A DNA stretch of 7,135 nucleotides from positions 1 through 7,135 of the forward strand of contig CAMZAY010000054.1 in assembly GCA_947304365.1 (NCBI GenBank), in the 5' to 3' direction. The translations under genes were made by a program, and so were the position numbers. Numbering within the stretch: position 1 is the stretch's first letter; each line of letters begins with the position of its first letter. Source of the stretch: an uncultured Clostridia bacterium. Its GTDB lineage: Bacteria; Bacillota; Clostridia; Christensenellales; CAG-138. Below the pieces are notes generated by a model. The model saw nothing but the letters and a program-made list of their open reading frames with translations, ran no database searches and was not told where the DNA came from. Shown in pieces: positions 6,315 to 7,135 of the stretch.

Positions 6315-7135
6315 ATGAAGACAGACGTTCTTGTTTACGAAATAGGCTCCACAACTACATTGGTCAACGCCTTTAACGGGATCGACTCCGATTCCCCGCG
6401 CTTTATCGGGCAGGGACAGGCCCCTACCTCCGTTCTCGAAGGCGACGTGCGTATCGGTCTTAAAAACGCGATCGACGATCTTGCGAAGAATCTGGGAGTT
6501 TCGGAGATAGAATACGGCATAGCGTTCGCGACGTCGAGCGCCGCAGGCGGCCTCAGGATGACCGTTCACGGACTCGTTTACGATATGACTGTAAAGGCTG
6601 CGCGCGCCGCGGCTTTGGGCGCAGGCGCGATCATTAAGCACGCCACCGCGGGTATAATGTCCGACTATGATATCGAGGACGTTAAAGCGATCAACCCCAA
6701 TCTTATACTGCTTGCCGGAGGCACCGATTACGGCGAGCGTGAAACGGCGATCGAGAATGCAAAAAAGATCGCCGCATCGGGCCTTAAGGTCCCCGTCATC
6801 TACGGCGGAAATATCCAGAACCATCATATTATCAAATCCATATTCGATGGCACGGGCATACCCCTTTACATAACCGAAAACGTATATCCCAAGCTCGATC
6901 TGTTGAATATCGAGCCTGCAAGGAAGATCATCCATAAGGTGTTCGAGGAGCATATCGTCAAAGCTGCCGGCATGGAGCATGTGCGCGATATGGTCACAGG
7001 CAACATAATCCCCACTCCGGGCGCGGTAATGGAAGCCGCTCAGCTCCTTTATAATGAGATCGGCGATCTTGCCGTTATCGATATAGGCGGCGCAACGACG
7101 GACGTTCATTCTGTCACCGCCGGTTCCGATGAGAT
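6315..7135 (+). CDS. MutL/GlmL-family ATPase, probable ornithine aminomutase reactivation factor (partial, 3' end missing)
   Basis: The first 273 codons of a gene cut by the right edge. Full family members are about 460 residues. The protein belongs to the MutL/GlmL group of the actin/Hsp70-like ATPase fold, found beside B12-dependent carbon-skeleton mutases and aminomutases. It is unrelated to the DNA mismatch repair MutL. Visible motifs: a first phosphate loop VLVYEIGSTTTLVNAF (5-20), NLILLAGGTDYGERE (129-143) and a second phosphate loop AVIDIGGATTDVHSV (253-267). The ATG at 6315 has only a weak purine-rich site; an in-frame GTG at 6303 would add four residues. It lies 67 bases after oraE on the same strand with no promoter seen between. 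A role in maintaining or reloading the OraSE cofactor is inferred from family and position, not proven by sequence. Confidence 0.88.
   Translation, partial: MKTDVLVYEIGSTTTLVNAFNGIDSDSPRFIGQGQAPTSVLEGDVRIGLKNAIDDLAKNLGVSEIEYGIAFATSSAAGGLRMTVHGLVYDMTVKAARAAALGAGAIIKHATAGIMSDYDIEDVKAINPNLILLAGGTDYGERETAIENAKKIAASGLKVPVIYGGNIQNHHIIKSIFDGTGIPLYITENVYPKLDLLNIEPARKIIHKVFEEHIVKAAGMEHVRDMVTGNIIPTPGAVMEAAQLLYNEIGDLAVIDIGGATTDVHSVTAGSDE

Noticed and set aside
6255..7109. - strand open frame of 284 codons opposite the MutL-family gene
   Set aside because: The + strand frame shows both phosphate-binding loops of the MutL/GlmL family and has no stop to the window edge. The - strand product has no recognisable features.
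1..7135. CRISPR arrays, insertion sequences, tRNA/rRNA genes, att sites or phage genes
   Set aside because: No direct-repeat arrays, transposase motifs, tRNA-like cloverleafs or terminal inverted repeats were seen on either strand. Genes tile almost the whole window.

Overview
The window carries most of the oxidative branch of anaerobic ornithine fermentation, in the order known from amino-acid-fermenting Clostridia such as Acetoanaerobium (Clostridium) sticklandii and Clostridioides difficile: ord, ortA, ortB, oraS, oraE and a MutL/GlmL-family gene, all on the + strand. The pathway content, strong GGAGG-type ribosome binding sites, TTTACA/TATAAT promoter and hairpin-plus-T-run terminator suggest an anaerobic Firmicute (Clostridia-like). 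Coding sequence looks moderately GC-rich, with C/G favoured at third positions, which is higher than in classical low-GC Clostridium. Genus cannot be read from the sequence.

Layout: (1) 25-612 is an unrelated hypothetical protein resembling the DUF6935 type, closed by a strong intrinsic terminator at 637-674. (2) A promoter at 731-760 with an extended -10 box starts the ornithine transcript. (3) 824-1870 is ord, followed by a stable intercistronic hairpin at 1881-1906. (4) 1932-2231 and 2231-3625 are ortA and ortB, overlapping by one base. (5) 3657-4022 and 4022-6247 are oraS and oraE, again overlapping by one base. (6) A second intercistronic hairpin (6269-6299) precedes a MutL/GlmL-family ORF starting at 6315 (or 6303) that runs off the right edge.

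How the genes work together: OraS/OraE, using adenosylcobalamin and PLP, convert D-ornithine to 2,4-diaminopentanoate. Ord oxidatively deaminates this to 2-amino-4-oxopentanoate with NAD(P)+. OrtA/OrtB cleave that product with CoA to D-alanine and acetyl-CoA. The MutL-like ATPase is plausibly a maintenance factor for the B12 mutase. The ornithine racemase (orr) that supplies D-ornithine is not in the window and would be expected just downstream. I find a well-conserved known pathway here rather than a new system. The points most worth a second look are the MutL-like partner, the two intercistronic hairpins and the uncharacterised upstream protein.
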